Shown: positions 9,724-21,597 of the stretch, piece by piece | How the letters are laid out: the number at the start of each line of letters is the position of its first letter | Position numbering within the stretch: the first letter of the stretch is position 1 | Program-made: the position numbers and the translations under genes | Notes under the pieces: generated by a model | Database searches by the model: none | Seen by the model: only the letters and a program-made list of their open reading frames with translations | Told to the model about the DNA's origin: nothing | Assembly (NCBI RefSeq): GCF_905220565.1 | Contig: NC_059401.1 | Coordinates: 10,970,766-11,034,765, forward strand | From: Melitaea cinxia | Lineage: Eukaryota > Arthropoda > Insecta > Lepidoptera > Nymphalidae | Direction: 5' to 3' | Length of the DNA stretch: 64,000 nt

Positions 9724-12700
9724 ATGGAGATGGGAATCGATTACAAAATTTTAAATCTGTATACAACAAGGCAATACGATAAATGTTTGATATTATGCAA
9801 TACGGTTTTGAAAGACAAAAATCATCGCATGATAGAGTTCATTCGTATGCGTGCTATGACTATTCAAGCAAAAATAGCAGGTAATGGATACGAAGAAGTC
9901 AACTATTTTCCACAAGTTGACGACTGGACAACAACAGCGGTTTCGAAAACACCTAGACCTGGAACATCATTTCAGAGAGCAGTGAAAACAGCACACAGTG
10001 CCTCTACAAGTAAAGTAAGGGTAGCATAAGTTTTAATCCTTGAGCATGGTGTAATCGTAAGACATATGTTTTGCCAAAACATAACTTCATTTATATATTA
10101 AAGCTGATATCTGAGCTACAGATATTACTACACTGTAGAATTTTGCATACTAAGTATTATTGTTGAACTTGAGAAAATTTTGCAGTTAAGAACAAGATGG
10201 TACAATAGAACACCATCATTGTATTGAATTTTTATGTCGATTATTTATAGGAAGCACCTATGACAGCTACAGTGACTGCCCGCGCCGGCACAGCTCGCGT
10301 CCGCACTGCTCGTACACTCCACACTGCATCACGCGCCTCCCGGGCCGCTACAGCCCTTGCAAGCGGAAATTCTTTCATTTCAGACGCCCCAGTAACCTTA
10401 AGATTTATAGAAAAAGACGACAAACTGTTTGTTCCAGCATCTAAAACTCTTTTTGAATATATTTATTATTGTGAATGTAACGTTCGTAAGGTTTGTATAC
10501 TAGATAAATAATACGCTTTACTTAAACGAACCTCGCTATAATATCCTGTGTCAAGAAAAATACTGCGTAAAAGAGCACAAAACCTGAACACGCAGAACGT
10601 GGTGATCGTACTAATTGTTTTGCGCAAAGTATTCGAGCTCGCGACTTTTTAGCGCAACCTTTATTACTAAACCAAACTTAATACCCAAAATTAATTCTGA
10701 TAAGTCCCGAAAGTTAATTATTGTATTAAAAATAAACAAAAAAATGTATTATTTAAAAAATTTCAGGCCATGGATGTAGCATTCCAAGCAGTCAAGGCGA
10801 GTGATTCAAACGACTGGTGGTGGAATTTTTCTCTCGCTCGTTGCTACGAAACCCTAGGGATGTACAGAAATGTAGAGGAATGCCTACGGCAAGCGCTTAG
10901 AGTAAACAAGCACATAACAATATATTTACGGCTGGTGGCTATGTATGTTGGTCTCAATCAGCCTCTTTCCGCACTGGAAGTTTGTAAACAAGGTCTTTTA
11001 GTATTTCACATGAATGTGTCCTTATTACTAGAACAAGCACGAATACATGCACATATGGGCAACTTCGCTGTGGCTGTTAACTATTATCGTATAATAGCGA
11101 CTGAAGACCCTTCTAATATGGAGGCGATCGCAAATATTGCTATGTATAATTTTTACAACGATCAACCAGAGATTGCATTAAGATATTACAGGTAGTTTTG
11201 GTTCTAAAATTAATAGTTTAATATAGCCTAGTTATGTAAATAGCTATAAGTATTATTCAATATATGTAGGCTCAGTAGATTAGTATCTACATACAAAAGA
11301 TAGCTACGTTATTTCGAAAATTTTACAACTGTAAAAAATAGCCGACAAGTGGTATATGTGGGTATAGAATAGTTCTATTGGTAAAATATATTATCAACTC
11401 ACGTATAAATATTTTTTTGTAATTTTGTAAAGTGATAATTATTATGCTTATTTAGAGCGAATTATTCGCACGGGTATAGCTAGTATTTATATTAATACGC
11501 TAAGGTTAAGAAATGCTTGCCTCCGTTTTTAGAAAAAACCTTAGAATTACTTTACAAAAATTATATATCATTTTATAGATAATTTCTTGCTCTACCGGCA
11601 TCCACAACAAAAAAAATATTATTACTTTTGTTTTTGTAAATTACTTAATTACTAGCAATGCCTGTGCGAATAATTCGCACTAAATAAGGATTTTTTTTAT
11701 GTCACTAGGTCGGCAAACAAGCGTACGGCTCACCTGATGGTAAGCGATTACCGTAGCTTATAGACACCTGCAACACCAGAAGCATCGCAAGCGCGTTGCC
11801 GACCCAATCCCTAATCCCCCCAGGAGCTCTGGTCACCTTACTCACCAACAGGAACACAATACTGCTTGAAAACAGTATTATTTTGCTGTGATCTTCTGTA
11901 AGGTCGAGGTACTACCCCAGTCGGGCTGCTCCATATTTTGAGCAGGAAATTCCTGCTGTGCCCTACCTCAGTTAAGTTAAATTTACCGACCGTTAATCAT
12001 GTTGAAGTTGTTTCAAAATTAAAACCGTCTTATATGTAATTTTAATGATTAACCTTAACCTTAGCGTATTAATATATATAAGGTTAAAATTATATTTATG
12101 ACGGCTTTAATTTTGAAACAACGTCAATATGATTGACGGTCGGTGAATTTTTCATTTATTTAGTGCGAATTATTCGCACGGGTATTGCTAGTTAATTTAA
12201 AATAAGTACCCTAAGTTTTCATTTACAATTCATCACTTTATCATCATCACTTTAGCCTAATGTAGTCCACTGCTGAACGCGGGCCTCCACAAGCTCGCGC
12301 CAAAAATAGCGTGAACTCATGTGTTTTGCCCATAGTCACCACGCTGGGCAGGTGGGTTGGTGACCGCAGAGCTGGCTTATTCGCACCGAAGACGCTGCTG
12401 CCCGTTTTCGGCCTGTGTATTTCAAAACCAGCAGTTGGTTGGTTATCCCGCCATAGGTCTACTTTTTTAATTACAATGTGGTAGTGGAACTGTGTTATCC
12501 CTTAGTCGCCTCTTACGATACCCACGGGAATAGAGGGTGTGGCTATATTCTTACTGCCGTAATCACACAGCAAAGATCCGCAGGTCAGCAAGGTTCGTGT
12601 ATACTCAGGAATTCATTGGGTATATGATTATTACCCACTTATTATGTAATTGTGTAGATAGTTGTGTCTTGACAGATTCATAATGAATGCTGCTGTAGCG

Positions 12701-13140
12701 AATGTGTCTTGAACTGTTATACATTTGTTTGTGAGTGGGGCGACTATTGTTAGTTAATGTGATACCACATTTACAATTAATCATTGATTTTGTCACAATA
12801 AAAATCTCAATTTACATAATATAAAATCATAATAATATAATAAATGGTAAGCCTTAAATAGTCAGAACTGAGTCGAAAAATGCTTAGTCAAGTACAACTT
12901 ATTTATACTTACTATACTATACAACTTATTTATTTACAACTTATATATAAACTTATTTATTCCAGGAGGCTGCTGGCAACGAGTCCTCCCGGTCCAGAGA
13001 TTTATAACAATCTCGGTCTATGTTGTCTCTACTGTAATCAATGGGACCTAACACTGCCATGTTTTCGACAGGCGATCTTTTATGCCACTAATCCAGAAAC
13101 TTGTTCAAACATTTGGTTCAATTTAGCTCACGTCGCATTG
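9724..13140 (+). CDS. BBS8: BBS8/TTC8, BBSome TPR subunit (3' exons not found)
   Basis: Spliced exons: 9724-10014, 10251-10490, 10767-11191, 12966-13140. All have GT donors and AG acceptors and join in frame to give 377 residues. Landmarks: PRPGTSFQRAVKTAHSAS in exon 1, a Thr/Ala/Arg-rich linker and KTLFEYIYYCECNVRK in exon 2, DWWWNFSLARCYETLGMYRN and the TPRs ending DQPEIALRYYR in exon 3, NNLGLCCLYCNQWDLTL and WFNLAHVAL in exon 4. This order is that of TTC8/BBS8, a TPR scaffold of the BBSome that moves membrane proteins through cilia. The family runs about 110-130 residues further, into the last TPRs. After the clean exon 4 donor (GTACGT at 13141) no matching exon could be seen. Intron 3 holds several repeats. 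The RFX-like site at 9635 fits a ciliary gene. Confidence 0.9.
11449..11490 (+). repeat. Helitron-like 3' terminus, second family
   Basis: A GCGAATTATTCGC palindrome is followed about 11 bases later by GCTAG|T. The same end recurs at 12165-12194, and inverted at 11653-11690. A hairpin plus CTAG is Helitron-like. All three lie in BBS8 intron 3. Confidence 0.5.
11690..11970 (-). repeat. Interspersed repeat family C
   Basis: Blocks such as TCACTAGGTCGGCAAACAAG, TACGGCTCACCTGATGGTAA, AGCGCGTTGCCGACCCAATC and GGGCTGCTCCATATTTTGAG recur almost unchanged at 42712-42990. The poly-T end at 11690 suggests a minus-strand retroposed element, such as a LINE 3' UTR or SINE. No ORF. Confidence 0.7.
11975..12155. 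repeat. Foldback: ~70-bp inverted repeat in BBS8 intron
   Basis: The left arm (about 11978-12050, with ACCGACCGTTAATCATGTTG and GTTTCAAAATTAAAACCGTC) is an inverted copy of the right arm (about 12085-12153, with GACGGCTTTAATTTTGAAAC and ATGATTGACGGTCGGTGAAT). The arms are about 85-90% alike by eye. The spacer contains TTAACCTTAGCGTATTAATA, itself an inverted match to 11497-11513. Confidence 0.8.
12165..12194 (+). repeat. Helitron-like 3' terminus, second family, copy 2
   Basis: GCGAATTATTCGCACGGGTA followed by TTGCTAG|T, matching 11457-11490. Confidence 0.5.
12235..12590 (+). repeat. Interspersed repeat family B, near full length
   Basis: It begins AATGTAGTCCACTGCTGAAC and includes GTCACCACGCTGGGCAGG, AAGACGCTGCTGCCCGTTTT, GGTTATCCCGCCATAGGTC, TTAGTCGCCTCTTACGATAC and TGGCTATATTCTTACTGCCG. 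These recur in the same order at 37915-38176. No ORF. Probably a retroelement 3' UTR or SINE. Confidence 0.7.
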
Positions 13141-13427
13141 GTACGTTAAATCTTAATCAAAGGAATCTCTCTCTCTCGGAGATAGAATCCCGAGCGGTTT
13201 TTTGTGCAAATCCATTTTTATATAATGCGGAAATACGGAAAGTATGAGAATTCCCCAAATCCCGTGAGTGTAAGCTCTTCAATTAGGTACAATTCAAGGA
13301 AAGGTATATTTATCGGCACGGATTTCAAACGCAGACCTTCAACTTTACAACAACATTTTATGGATTTAGATTTTAGATATAGATATTTAATGACTACAGA
13401 ACATTTTATTTTTATTTCTATATTACA

Positions 13428-14405
13428 CATAATTTTGTTTGTTTGCAAACGAAAAAAAACCTACTGCACAAGTAATACAACTAAACTAACAACAAAATAT
13501 AAATGAGATTATGCGACAAGCACAAGCTAAGGATAACAAAAAAGAATCATCGAAATCGGTTAATCGGTTAACCCACCAAAAAGTTATGAGGTGTAATGAC
13601 TATGACGAATGAATGTATGACGGTCGACGAAAAAATGTTCAAGTAAATATGCACTATTAGATATTACTCAACAAGTACTCGTCAGATCGAAATAAAATTA
13701 AAATGGGTCCACATGACACGCACCACCTTTCGATTTTAAATCATCATCGAAATCTGTTCCCGCAATCGAAAATTCTTAGAACCTCCTCCTTTTTAACCGA
13801 CTTCCAAAAAAGGAGGAGGTTCTCAATTCGACTGTATTTTTTTTAATGTATGTTAGAATCATCATCAGAACTTTTGACCGTGTGGACCGATTTCGACATT
13901 TTTTTTTAATCGAAAGGTGGTGTGTGTCGATTGGTACCATTTAAATTTATTTGAGATCTAACAACTACTTTTCGAGTTATATCTAATAATGCGTTTTTAC
14001 TTGACGCTTTTTTCGTCGACCTAAGTTGTATTATAACCGCATAACTTTCTACTGGATGTACCGATTTTAATAATTCTTTTTTTGTTGGAAAGAAGCTTTC
14101 CCTAGTTTAGTACTATGATAATAAAATCAGGACCTGAAGATGGGGTCCCAGAGAAATCGAGGGAAACTCTTGAAAATCGGCAATAACTTTTTACTGGGTG
14201 TACCGATTTTGATAATTTTTAATTTAATCGAAAGCTGGTGTTTATCATGTGGTCACATATAAATTTTATCGAGATCTGATAACTACTTTTTGAGTAATCT
14301 TTGATAATGCGTAGTTACCTGACTATTTTTTCGTCGATCTACGTTGTATAACTCGTCGATGTAATTGAAGTCGGTTTTTTTTTCGTTTGCGAGCAAACAC
14401 AATTA
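13428..14405. mobile_element. MITE family A, inverted dimer
   Basis: An antisense copy (13428-13797, opening GTTTGTTTGCAAACGAAAAA) abuts a sense copy (13798-14405, closing CGTTTGCGAGCAAACACAAT). They meet at the palindromic junction CCTCCTCCTTTTTAACCGAC / CAAAAAAGGAGGAGG near 13790-13820. The sense half carries an extra internal segment of about 200 bases. No ORF is supported. Confidence 0.7.
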
Positions 14406-14877
14406 TTTTAAGTCGGTTCAAAACTATTTTCTGTTTGCGACCCCTGCACTAGACCCAAAGTCATCCCAATCTGTCTCCAAGCGCTCAATATTCCTATGCC
14501 TACATGTTCCAATAAGAATAGTGATCATTAAATACTCCACAGTCGACCGGAGACATGGTGCTCGCCCGCCGCTGCCTGCTCGTAAGCGTGGCTAGCTCCG
14601 AGCACGGACCCGCGCGCCGAGCTCTAAGAACGCTGGAATTGCGCGCACGCAATAATCACGCTCGAAGAGATATTTAAATATTAGCGCGTCTCGTGTTGTC
14701 ATTGTCATTTTCATCTAAATTCTTTACGTGCATTCAAATAACTTTCATAGTAAAAGAATCTAATACAATTGTGTATCTATGTTAAGATAATAAAAAAACC
14801 AAATGTCAAATATTAGACATATTTATTATTTATAAATTATAGTTTACAACCTTTCTCCTAAACTAGTCTTGTCTTTC
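14406..14877. other. No gene seen
   Basis: A GC-richer patch (about 14540-14680, with many CGCGC words) between AT-rich DNA. The open frame at 14365-14595 has no recognisable motif and is mostly MITE end and GC patch. Confidence 0.5.
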
Positions 14878-15985
14878 TTAATGACGGTAGGCCTACTCGA
14901 CTTCAACTAAATGAAAATATTATACGTCATCCCGACTTAACTTTAATAAAACCAGATATTTCTATGGATTTTTCTTGGTTAGTTTCAAATGAATCACTAG
15001 GCAGTGATCATCTTATTATTAAATCAAATACTACAATACATAGTGAGTTAAATCATTTAAAGAAACGTAATTTCAAACACGCTGACTGGGTTGGTTATCG
15101 AACATATTTAGAATTTCTTTTTATTGGATTCAATTTTATTCATGATATTCAAAAATATTACGATTTATTTATTGGCTATGTGAACGAGGCTGCAGACAAA
15201 TAAATTCCCTAGTCTTACCCCACACAATAAATTAATTCCAAAACCATACTGGACTCCAGAGCTTTCAAAAGCCGTAGCTATTCGTCGGTTAGCATTGAGA
15301 AATTTTCGTTGTAACCCTACTCCACGTAATGTAGATATTTTAAACGATAAAATAAAACATTCCTTGAAGTTTATTACAATTGCCCAATGTGCGGCATGGC
15401 GAAAATTCTGTTCATCTTTACACGGATTGTCAACAACTTCGGAGGTGTGGAACCGTATGAAGTGAATTAAAGGATATAAAATTCAAAGATCCATGATCAG
15501 TGAAGAGAATGTTAATAAATTATTACATAGCTTATGTCCTAATTTTACTTGCCGAAATTCACCAAACTTTACTTCATATAATTACGATTTGGAACGTGAA
15601 ATTTTGTTACATAAATTAGAAGCATGCATGTATTAAAGCTAATGATACTGCACCAATGTAGGTACGACAATATTTCATTTTCTATGATTATATGCTCGCC
15701 AGTAATAGCTAAAACTATATTACTTGATCTTTATAATAGAATTTTTGTATCAAATTACACCCATCAGTGGCGTGATATTTCAATTGTTCCTATTCCTACG
15801 CAAGGTTCTTATTCAGATACTTTTCGACAAATTTCTCTAATTTCGTGTTTATGTAAAATTCTTCATTCAATTATTAATAAAAGGTTAGAATGGTTTGTTG
15901 AAAGAAACGGCCTTTTCTCTCCAGACACCATAGGATTTAGAAAATCGCGGTCTAAGAATAGCGTTTCTGACACCTGTTAATTCAT
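14878..15985 (+). pseudogene. LINE ORF2 remnant (endonuclease end plus RT start)
   Basis: In drifting frames the translation gives NENIIRHPDLTLIKPDISMD, then SWLVSNESLGSDHLII (the SDH motif closing an apurinic-type endonuclease). A linker with LRNFRCNPTPRNVDILNDKI and AAWRKFCSSLHGL follows, then reverse transcriptase block 1-2 features HQWRDISIVPIPTQG, LISCLCKILHSIINKRL and NGLFSPDTIGFRKSRS. The order is that of Jockey/CR1-clade ORF2. At least three stops or frameshifts occur, and the sequence stops before the catalytic aspartates. Confidence 0.75.
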
Positions 15986-16277
15986 CATGACTAGTGATGT
16001 AAAATAAATAACATTTAGTAACAATATTTATTGCATTTGTTATGCATAGTTATTCAATTTAATTTATATGTTGTTATTTTTCATAGGAATTATATTTCAA
16101 TATATTCAATAAATATTTACACTGTAAATATTTTTTTAATGAATCAGTTAATTGAATTGAATCGTAATTTCTGAATGTAAACGAAGGGATAAAATAGAAA
16201 ATCTTTATTTATTGGAAAATGTATATTATGAAATACATAGCTTTAAGCCTTAAACAATGAAGACTATGTCAAACGAT

Positions 16278-16484
16278 TTAATCTTCCAATTTGCTTGAGA
16301 AGTCGCTGTCATCTTCACTAACGTGTATAATCAAATTATTGTCAGTCATAGTATCTATATGGATATCGCGGTCAAAGTCATCAAATATAATCTTTTTACT
16401 TTCTTCAAGCACCTTCATCCAGTCATCTCTTGTGACTTTTTCGCATGCTTCTTTTAAAAGCATCTTCATCTTTTTCGAAATCAA
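16278..16484 (-). pseudogene. DDE transposase C-terminal tail
   Basis: 68 residues ending in an acidic tail. The stretch LLKEACEKVTRDDWMKVLEE, then DNNLIIHVSEDDSDFSS, resembles the extreme C-terminus of insect DDE transposases, where a VT..DW....H/V.. helix precedes a Ser/Asp-rich end. Nothing upstream on the minus strand continues it. Assignment is tentative. Confidence 0.4.
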
Positions 16485-16524
16485 AGTGATAAGTTATTTT
16501 ATTTTCAATGTTTTTTTTAATTAA

Positions 16525-16566
16525 CTGACTTCAAAAAAGGAGGAGGTTACTCAATTCGACCGTATA
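16525..16566 (+). mobile_element. MITE family A, 5' end fragment
   Basis: TAACTGACTTCAAAAAAGGA then GGAGGTTACTCAATTCGACC; only the end is present. Confidence 0.6.
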
Positions 16567-17305
16567 TATCTACTGTCCCTACGTATAATATCGAAATTGA
16601 AAAAAGGCACTTTACAGGAGAGCACCATGAAGTTAATTTTGTGTACAAAATTGTCATTTATTATGCTATCTGCAAATAATTTCAGATATATGTTAAACTT
16701 TTATCAATAATTACAATTATTAAATTTATATGTCATTTTATCCAAAATTCTTCATAGTTTTTGAGAAATGTTAGTTTCACTACTTTACTACGTTCATTAA
16801 TTAGTGTGAACAATCGAAACAGGCAGTTTCGATTATTTAGTTGGGAATAATTTTATCAAAGTTTATCGAATGTGACTTTTTCGACATTTTACGTTGTACC
16901 GTCGGCCAAGAAAGTGGTGTACCACCCTAAGGTTGAGTGCCGCTTGCAGATTCATAGGGAATAAAGATTAGTTTCGCTTGCAGATCGATCTGACAACTTC
17001 TATTGCCGTCTTTATCTGATTATTGATTATTACTGTTTGTAATGACACTTGTATACTTGATGGAACCAATGACATCGTGAATTCAGAATTGTAAACAAAA
17101 AGTTACATAAAATTGTAAAGGCACAAGGCGAGTCCACAAATATACCTACAGTTTCTGTAAACTTGTAATTACAATATGCGTTCAATAAAACAATTTATTT
17201 CAGGATAAGTTTTTATTATATTGTCAGAAAGAAAAGATTTATCCTATTATTAAATTTTCACAATCACTGTTAAAATACTTAATATAAAAAACATAAACAT
17301 AGATA
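16567..17305. other. No gene seen
   Basis: AT-rich, no convincing ORF on either strand. TTGAGTGCCGCTTGCAGAT and TTTCGCTTGCAGATCGATCT at about 16930-16990 form a short local direct repeat. Confidence 0.5.
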
Positions 17306-18071
17306 TATCGACGTAGGAAAGCATATTTGCTGTAAGTAGACAAAATACCTAAAGTGACTTTTTACTACCATTGGAATCAGAAAAAAAAGCCGCATCGAAT
17401 GACCCGGGTCGTGTGTCTCTACGATGAAAAAAAAATTACATACGCCGTTGAAAACGCCCGTACTTATATTTTTTTTAGCAAGATTAAATGCTGTATGTAG
17501 ACCAAAATCTAGTCATTTTAGACATTTTGTACTTACAGCAAAAGAAAGACTGCATTTTTTGCTTTACAAATACTTACTTCTTCCCATTTAAAAACTTAAC
17601 GCTACTTACAGCATTTCTGTGGCGTGTGATTTTTACATTCGTTTACTTACAGCAAGTTTAGGGAACCTACTTATCTAAGTAAGACTATCTACTTATCTAG
17701 GGAACAGTCTTAGTTTTTGTTATTTACAGCAAATCATCACGTATTTGCTTTAAAAGCTCACACCACATAGTGCATTTTAAAAACCTGTGATTTTTTTAGA
17801 AATTTGAGATAATGCATTTTGATAAATCATTTATCAATTCATTTTACTGTTACGCCATTGAAAAAATGATAGTACTTTGAAGTTGTGTCGGTGTTACCGC
17901 ATCGCTACCGGCTCCGCCCGCACCTTTGTTACTTGTACGACATTCTGTTATTGTCTCATTTGCGTCTTGAGTCTCTATAAGCGTGGCATTTGATTTGAAA
18001 CGTCGTGTGTGCTGAGTATCCGTAATAAGTGGCGTGATTTAGATTGAACCTGAGTATTATATCACGAAAAC

Positions 18072-18248
18072 GTAAGTAAATTTTCCGAATAATTATTATT
18101 AAGTGTCGATAATTATTTACGTATTGTATCTTAATCGAATCTATCTGATATAAGCAAAGATATTTGTAATTTGCCATAATTAGGTTTAAGCATTTTTTCT
18201 AGGTAGTTTCAAAGTATAAAAATGATCAATTTACTTGTCCGTCTACAG
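18072..18248 (+). other. Possible 5' UTR intron of the transposase
   Basis: A strong donor (GTAAGTA at 18072) and acceptor (TTTACTTGTCCGTCTACAG ending 18248) bracket 177 bases between the left TIR and the ORF start. Inferred only. Confidence 0.35.
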
Positions 18249-18249
18249 A

Positions 18250-18505
18250 TTTTTTATGAATATCGTTACACCTATAATCCCTGACGGAGTAGGCATTTCA
18301 CCGACGTATTTAGTCTCCAATGTGACTGGTGGCGAACCAACCAATATACTACGAGCACAAACCCGGTTGCGAGCTGCAATTGAGGTAGTTTCACAACAGT
18401 AAAACCACATATTACACTTTGACATAGCCGGGAATCGAAACCGGAACCTCATGACCTATAATCAGCAATCACAATCAATAGACCAACGAGGGTAACAAGA
18501 TATTT
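18250..18505 (-). mobile_element. tRNA-derived SINE, antisense
   Basis: On the minus strand a CCGGTTTCGATTCCCGGC stretch (pol III B-box-like) lies near 18430, followed by GTGTAATATGTGGTTTTACTG and GGTTCGCCACCAGTCACATT, the layout of lepidopteran tRNA-derived SINEs. It lies just ahead of the transposase ATG, so it either inserted in the leader or is part of it. A related copy is at 27840-28025. Confidence 0.5.
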
Positions 18506-18531
18506 TTTTTAAGCTGCATTGCTTATTTTTG

Positions 18532-21500
18532 ATGGCGAAACACAGGGAATGGATGGACGAATTGAGACCTCTTCAAGAAGACATTGTTGAAGAGCATTCA
18601 AGAAAGAAACCTAAAATACAAATATTAAGAAACGAACTATACCTACAAGGCAATTTAATTCCGTCGAAATTGAACAACAAAACAATAAAATCACAGACCG
18701 ATGAATCTAATAATTTTTCGCAAAACAATTGCAAAACGACACCACGACCTACATGGAATTTGGAAGAGGACATGACTAGTAGCAAAGAATTGACTCCAAC
18801 TTTTCGAAACCCAGAAAAATACATAGCTGCAACCGACCATATACTAAGACAAATTATACCGCCACCGCTTCAAGCTTCGGGCTTGAAGGAAATCCCAACA
18901 GACTTGCATAAAGATTGCGAAATCACCCACGAAACATGTATTACAAAACACGCTAAATTAGATTTTACTGTAACCGTCGAGAATGAAGATGTTTTGGATG
19001 AAAGTATTCCACATTTAACAGCTTGTAAAGCCTACTTTTCAGTTGAGAATGATGGTAAGCAAATCAAAACCCAATGTCTCTATTCTATCCCAGAATTAGG
19101 TGGTGATGTTGTGAGCAATATGGAACAGCCTGAAAGTAAATCACCAGCTACTGAGAAGAGAGCTATGATCGAAAGCAACGTAAAATTGATGGACCCTGAA
19201 AGTCTACCCTCCGGTCTTAGAACATGTGCAGCAGTAGAGAGCCACGTGCAAACGCAACTTCAAGGCCCATCTCCAGTTGCTACTCAAAGTAACGTGCTAC
19301 AGTTTCGGCGTCCATCTCTAGTACCTTCAACGAGTTTTGCGATTGAGAGCGACGTAGTGCAGGTATCATCTTCAAGCTATTCTCTGATTTCTGGCATAAG
19401 TACTGCTACAAATGGCGTTGTGCAGATGCAATTTATTCCTGAAAATAGTTCTACAATTGAGAGCAATATAGTGCCAATAGGATCTCCAAGTCTATCAATG
19501 TTCCCTAGAACGAGTGACAGCAACCTTGTACAGATACAGTTTCCAAGTAGTTTACCATCCCCTGAAACAAACAAAATACAGATAACAGAGGACAGAGGTA
19601 CCAGAAGGATAAATCCTAAAAGATGCAAGAAAAAACTAAATTTCGATAAATGTTATCTTGATTATGTAGACGATGTGGATTCGTTATTAGTAAATGAAGC
19701 ATTTGCATCAGATGACTCAACAGATTAGAGTGAAGAGGAAGAGTCATCTGACGAGATGGAAGATGGAGATCAACACACTAAAACTTCAAAAAGAAATAAG
19801 AGCAAGCAAGGTAAACATAAAGACAAAATAAAAACAAAGACAAATCATAGGCACATAAATATAGAAAAAAATAAAACAAAAGCGTTGATTAAAAAAGAAA
19901 ATGAAGAAGAAAAGGAAAAAGGGAAACAATATTTAACTAGAAAAGGAAAATCTATTGAGGAAAAAAAAATGAAACCAAACCCATGTACTGGCAAAAAATG
20001 TAGAAATAACTGTGAAAACATAACCGAAGAACGGCGTATAAATTTATTTAACTATTTTAGGAATCTTAAGTGTACGCAAAGGCGCAAAGATTGGATTGCT
20101 CAATGCTTTCATAAAAAAAGTGTAAAGAACCACACGTCACAAAATAGAGGAGTATCTAGGCGGAGCATCACATACGAATATTTTATTAATGAAGGAGAAG
20201 GAAGGAGAAAGGTCTGCCAACAATTTCTTATCGCGACTCTCGATGTGACGCAGAGATTTATTTTGTATACACTGCAAAATTCAACAAACAATTTTTCCAA
20301 ACTTGACGAAAGAGGTAAAAACGGTGGTCATAATAAAACATCACCAGAAGTCATCGCCAAAGCCAAGTCTTTTGTTATGTCTCTGCCATTATTGCCTTCT
20401 CATTATTGTCGCAAAGATTCCACACGACTGTACCTGCCAGAAAATTTCAAAAATATTACTAACTTGTACAACATTTACAAAGAGCACTGCAGCGGCGAAA
20501 ATGTAAAACCTATGTCTTTTAAAGTTTTTTCAAAATGGTTTCGTAGTACTTTCAATATTGGCTTCCATATCCCAAAAAAGGATAAATGTATTCAGTGTTT
20601 GGCCACAAAAACCTTCGAGGTGAAAACTGAAGAGGAAATGAACGAGTTAAACGAGCACATAAAAGAGAAAGAAGAATCATACAAACGATTTTTATGTCAT
20701 CAGGATCTTAACAAGGCAGACAAAAGTGTTATCTGTGCCAGCTTTGACATGCAGAAAGTGCTTAATACTCCACACGGTGACAACATGGCCTTTTATTATA
20801 GCCGAAAAATATCAGTGTATAATTTCACAATTTATGAAAGTAACACGCAGGTAGGGCTCTGTAATATATGGAATGAAACAGATGCCCATCGTGGAGCAAA
20901 TGAGATTTCGACATGTTTACTAAATTATATAATGGAAGTTGATTCTCAAGTCAAAGTTAAGACCTTATTATTGTATTCCGATTCCTGCTACGGACAAAAC
21001 AAAAATAAGACCGTTTTATCTATGTTTCGCTTTGCATTATCTAGGTGTGTTAATCTTGAAGTTATTCAGATGAACTACTTGATCCCTGGCCATACATATA
21101 TGCCTGTAGATAGCATGCATTCTGTGATAGAACGAGCAGTAAAGAAAACAATAGTATGGGCTCCATCTCAATGGCCTACTATTGTAGAAATAGCCAGGAA
21201 GAACCCCTTTCCTTACAAAGTAACCACACTTGAAGGAACAAATTTTATGGGATTTGAAGAAATAACAAATAATACTTTTAAGAAAAACCAAAGAATCAAT
21301 ATTTCAAAGATGCGTGTGGTTACATTTAAAAGGTGTAAACCAAATGTAATGTATGTGAAAAACTCAATGTTGCCACAAACTGAAATAATTGAAGTGCAAT
21401 TGAGCAGCCTCAATAGTGCAATGCCGAAATCAAATTTATATTTGACTAAGTTACCAATATCCCAACAAAAATATAATGACTTAAAAAAATTAGTAGAGAA

Positions 21501-21597
21501 AAAAGTGATTCCAAATATTTACGCCAAAGAATATTTAGGTTTTAAGTACAGCTGTAAAACAAATGACTGTTTACCTGAAACCGATGAAGATGACTGA
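18532..21597 (+). CDS. Transposase, one in-frame TAG at codon 399
   Basis: Starting at ATG 18532, the frame runs 398 codons to TAG (19726-19728) and continues in the same frame for 622 codons to TGA. The N-half is Ser-rich with degenerate repeats around IESNVVQ; a Lys/Glu-rich stretch follows (about residues 410-480). The C-half has the pattern of insect DUF7869-type proteins: NPCTGKKCRNNC, RRSITYEYFINEGEGRRKVC, SHYCRKDSTRLYLP, PKKDKCIQC, then an RNase H-like core with SFDMQKV, LLYSDSCYGQNKN and PGHTYMPVDSMHSVIE. The aspartates and glutamate in the last three are candidate catalytic residues. Apart from the TAG it is undamaged. TAG follows AACAGAT in an acidic DSTD*SEEEE linker, so a truncated or readthrough product is conceivable, but a point mutation is simplest. 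Confidence 0.75.

Noticed and set aside
10241..10423. Arg/Ala-rich minus-strand frame
   Set aside because: Shadow of BBS8 exon 2.
20109..21413. Minus-strand frames of 63-84 codons
   Set aside because: Antisense shadows of the transposase ORF, with no family motif.
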